A stretch of DNA of 7,815 nt from Chloroflexi bacterium UBA4733. GTDB lineage: Bacteria > Chloroflexota > UBA4733. Position numbers and translations under genes: made by a program. This document shows, piece by piece, positions 6,807 to 7,815 of the stretch; position 1 is the first letter of the stretch; the number at the start of each line of letters is the position of its first letter. The notes under the pieces were generated by a model. The model worked only from the letters and a program-made list of their open reading frames with translations. It searched no databases and was not told where the DNA came from. Location of the stretch: NCBI GenBank assembly GCA_002404055.1, contig DHIZ01000001.1:1-7815 (forward strand), written 5' to 3'.

Positions 6807-7815
6807 TTAGCTCCTGGCGCGCACTCGCAATCCCACGGCTCCCAGCGCGGTGGCCGCCGCCAGGATCAAAAGCAACCAGAAGGTGGAGGACTGGGACCCG
6901 CTGCCGGCGTTTCCGGCGGCGGGCAGGATGGGCGCCACGAATACGGGAGGGATGGCCTCGTAGGCGCCAACGTCGCTCTGAGTGCCCTGGGGCCGGCTGA
7001 CACCGCGCTCGTCGGTGGCGGGGTTGTTGGCCCCGGCCGGGTCGGCGGTGTCGATGGCGATGCTGCCCGTCGGCAGCGCCTCGGTCAGGGTCGGGCTGGT
7101 GTTACCCGGCGCGCCATCCAATGGGCCGGTGTTGTCCTGGAGCGCACCCAGGTTGGGATTGAAGCTCGAGCCCTGGCGATCGGTCGCCGGGACCAGGGCG
7201 CAGGTGTTGTCGTCGACGATGTTGTAACCCGTCGAGTCGATCGCCGTCCCGAACCCACCGACGAAGCAATCGCTGCTACTCGCGAGCACCGTGTTCTTGA
7301 CCACGATGGTGTTGTGCAGGTGGATGTGGTCGCCGCGGTCGATCGCCGCCACGCCACCGCCCTGGGTGGTGGACGTGTTCCCGTTGATGGTGGCGTTGTT
7401 GACGGTGACCGAGCCGGATTGGCCGCCGGCTATCCCGCCTCCGCCGACGTTGAAGGGGCCCACCTGCCCGGTGGTGCTGTTGCCCGTGATAGTGGCATTG
7501 GTGAGGCTGGTCAGGGCCCCGGCGACATAGAATCCGCCGCCCGCGAACTGGGCGTCATTCCCGGACACGGTGAGGTTCTTATAGCTGGACTTGGGCGTCA
7601 GGCCGCCGAAGCTGTTTTCATAGATGCCGCCCCCGCTCATGTTGGGGGCATGGTTTCCCACCACCATGATGTCGGAGAAGGCGATCGACCCGGTGCCACC
7701 GATGTCGTCGTAGATGCCTCCTCCGCCCGCGTCCGCCTGGTTTGAACCGCTGGCGGTGTTGCCGGCGATGAAGAGCCTGGAGGCGCTGTCCACTCCGCTG
7801 GTGCTGCCGCCGACA
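6807..7815 (-). CDS. Secreted beta-helix surface protein, choice-of-anchor Q type (partial, N-terminus beyond right edge)
   Basis: The frame is open to the right edge; the GTG at 7793 is internal, as matching repeat sequence (GGSTSG) continues upstream. Numbered from that GTG, residues 1-170 are Gly/Asn/Thr-rich imperfect repeats with GGGIYDD (24-30), GGGIYEN (54-60), GGGFYV (85-90), GGGGIAGG (117-124), GGGVAA (145-150) and NATITGN / NATINGN strands. This is the pattern of right-handed parallel beta-helix proteins of the pectate-lyase-like/polymorphic membrane protein type. C176 and C198 in the SSSDC...STGYNIVDDNTC segment may form a disulfide. DERGVSRPQGTQSDVGAYE (261-279) is the characteristic end of 'choice-of-anchor Q' domains. 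The tail has LPAAG (290-294), a polar linker, a membrane helix (305-322) and basic LRVRARS, resembling a sortase sorting signal. It is a surface or adhesion-like protein; no catalytic residues are evident. Transcription converges with the methyltransferase gene. Confidence 0.85.
   Translation of the reverse strand, partial: VGGSTSGVDSASRLFIAGNTASGSNQADAGGGGIYDDIGGTGSIAFSDIMVVGNHAPNMSGGGIYENSFGGLTPKSSYKNLTVSGNDAQFAGGGFYVAGALTSLTNATITGNSTTGQVGPFNVGGGGIAGGQSGSVTVNNATINGNTSTTQGGGVAAIDRGDHIHLHNTIVVKNTVLASSSDCFVGGFGTAIDSTGYNIVDDNTCALVPATDRQGSSFNPNLGALQDNTGPLDGAPGNTSPTLTEALPTGSIAIDTADPAGANNPATDERGVSRPQGTQSDVGAYEAIPPVFVAPILPAAGNAGSGSQSSTFWLLLILAAATALGAVGLRVRARS

Noticed and set aside
6807..7815. Gly-rich repeats as a possible DNA tandem repeat or CRISPR
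   Set aside because: The similarity is in the protein (GGGIY-type turns and NATI.GN strands), at irregular spacing and with diverged DNA, as expected for beta-helix coils.

Overview
The window is high-GC bacterial DNA, roughly 60-65% G+C by eye. It carries GTG and TTG starts, a lipoprotein signal and a surface protein ending in an LPxxG-like sorting tail. This fits a high-GC soil or environmental lineage such as Actinomycetota, Chloroflexota or Candidatus Dormibacterota, but nothing here fixes the taxon. Five of the six genes look like cell-envelope functions and the sixth is a methyltransferase. I see no tRNA, rRNA, CRISPR array, transposase or phage gene.

Layout. The left half, read on the minus strand from about 4560 down to 1, holds three genes. 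The first is a 514-residue polytopic membrane glycosyltransferase (GT-C type). The second is a tetratricopeptide (TPR) lipoprotein whose longest reading overlaps the first gene's stop. The third is a very long membrane protein that runs off the left edge, in which two different GT-C-like membrane modules are joined in one reading frame. A 142-bp divergent gap (4561-4702) separates this group from two plus-strand genes: a membrane-anchored family 2 glycosyltransferase of the polyprenyl-phosphate-sugar synthase type, then a class I SAM-dependent methyltransferase whose start codon is puzzling. After a 188-bp gap containing two RNA hairpins, a convergent minus-strand gene enters from the right edge. 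It encodes the C-terminal part of a secreted right-handed beta-helix surface protein ('choice-of-anchor Q' type).

How the genes may work together (inference). The family 2 enzyme would charge a polyprenyl phosphate with a sugar on the cytoplasmic side. The polytopic GT-C enzymes would use such lipid-linked sugars outside the membrane to build or decorate a glycan or glycoprotein, and the methyltransferase could modify the product. The TPR lipoprotein may act as an envelope scaffold. The window therefore looks like part of a surface glycan or protein glycosylation locus. The oddest points are the double-module membrane protein and the missing canonical start of the methyltransferase.
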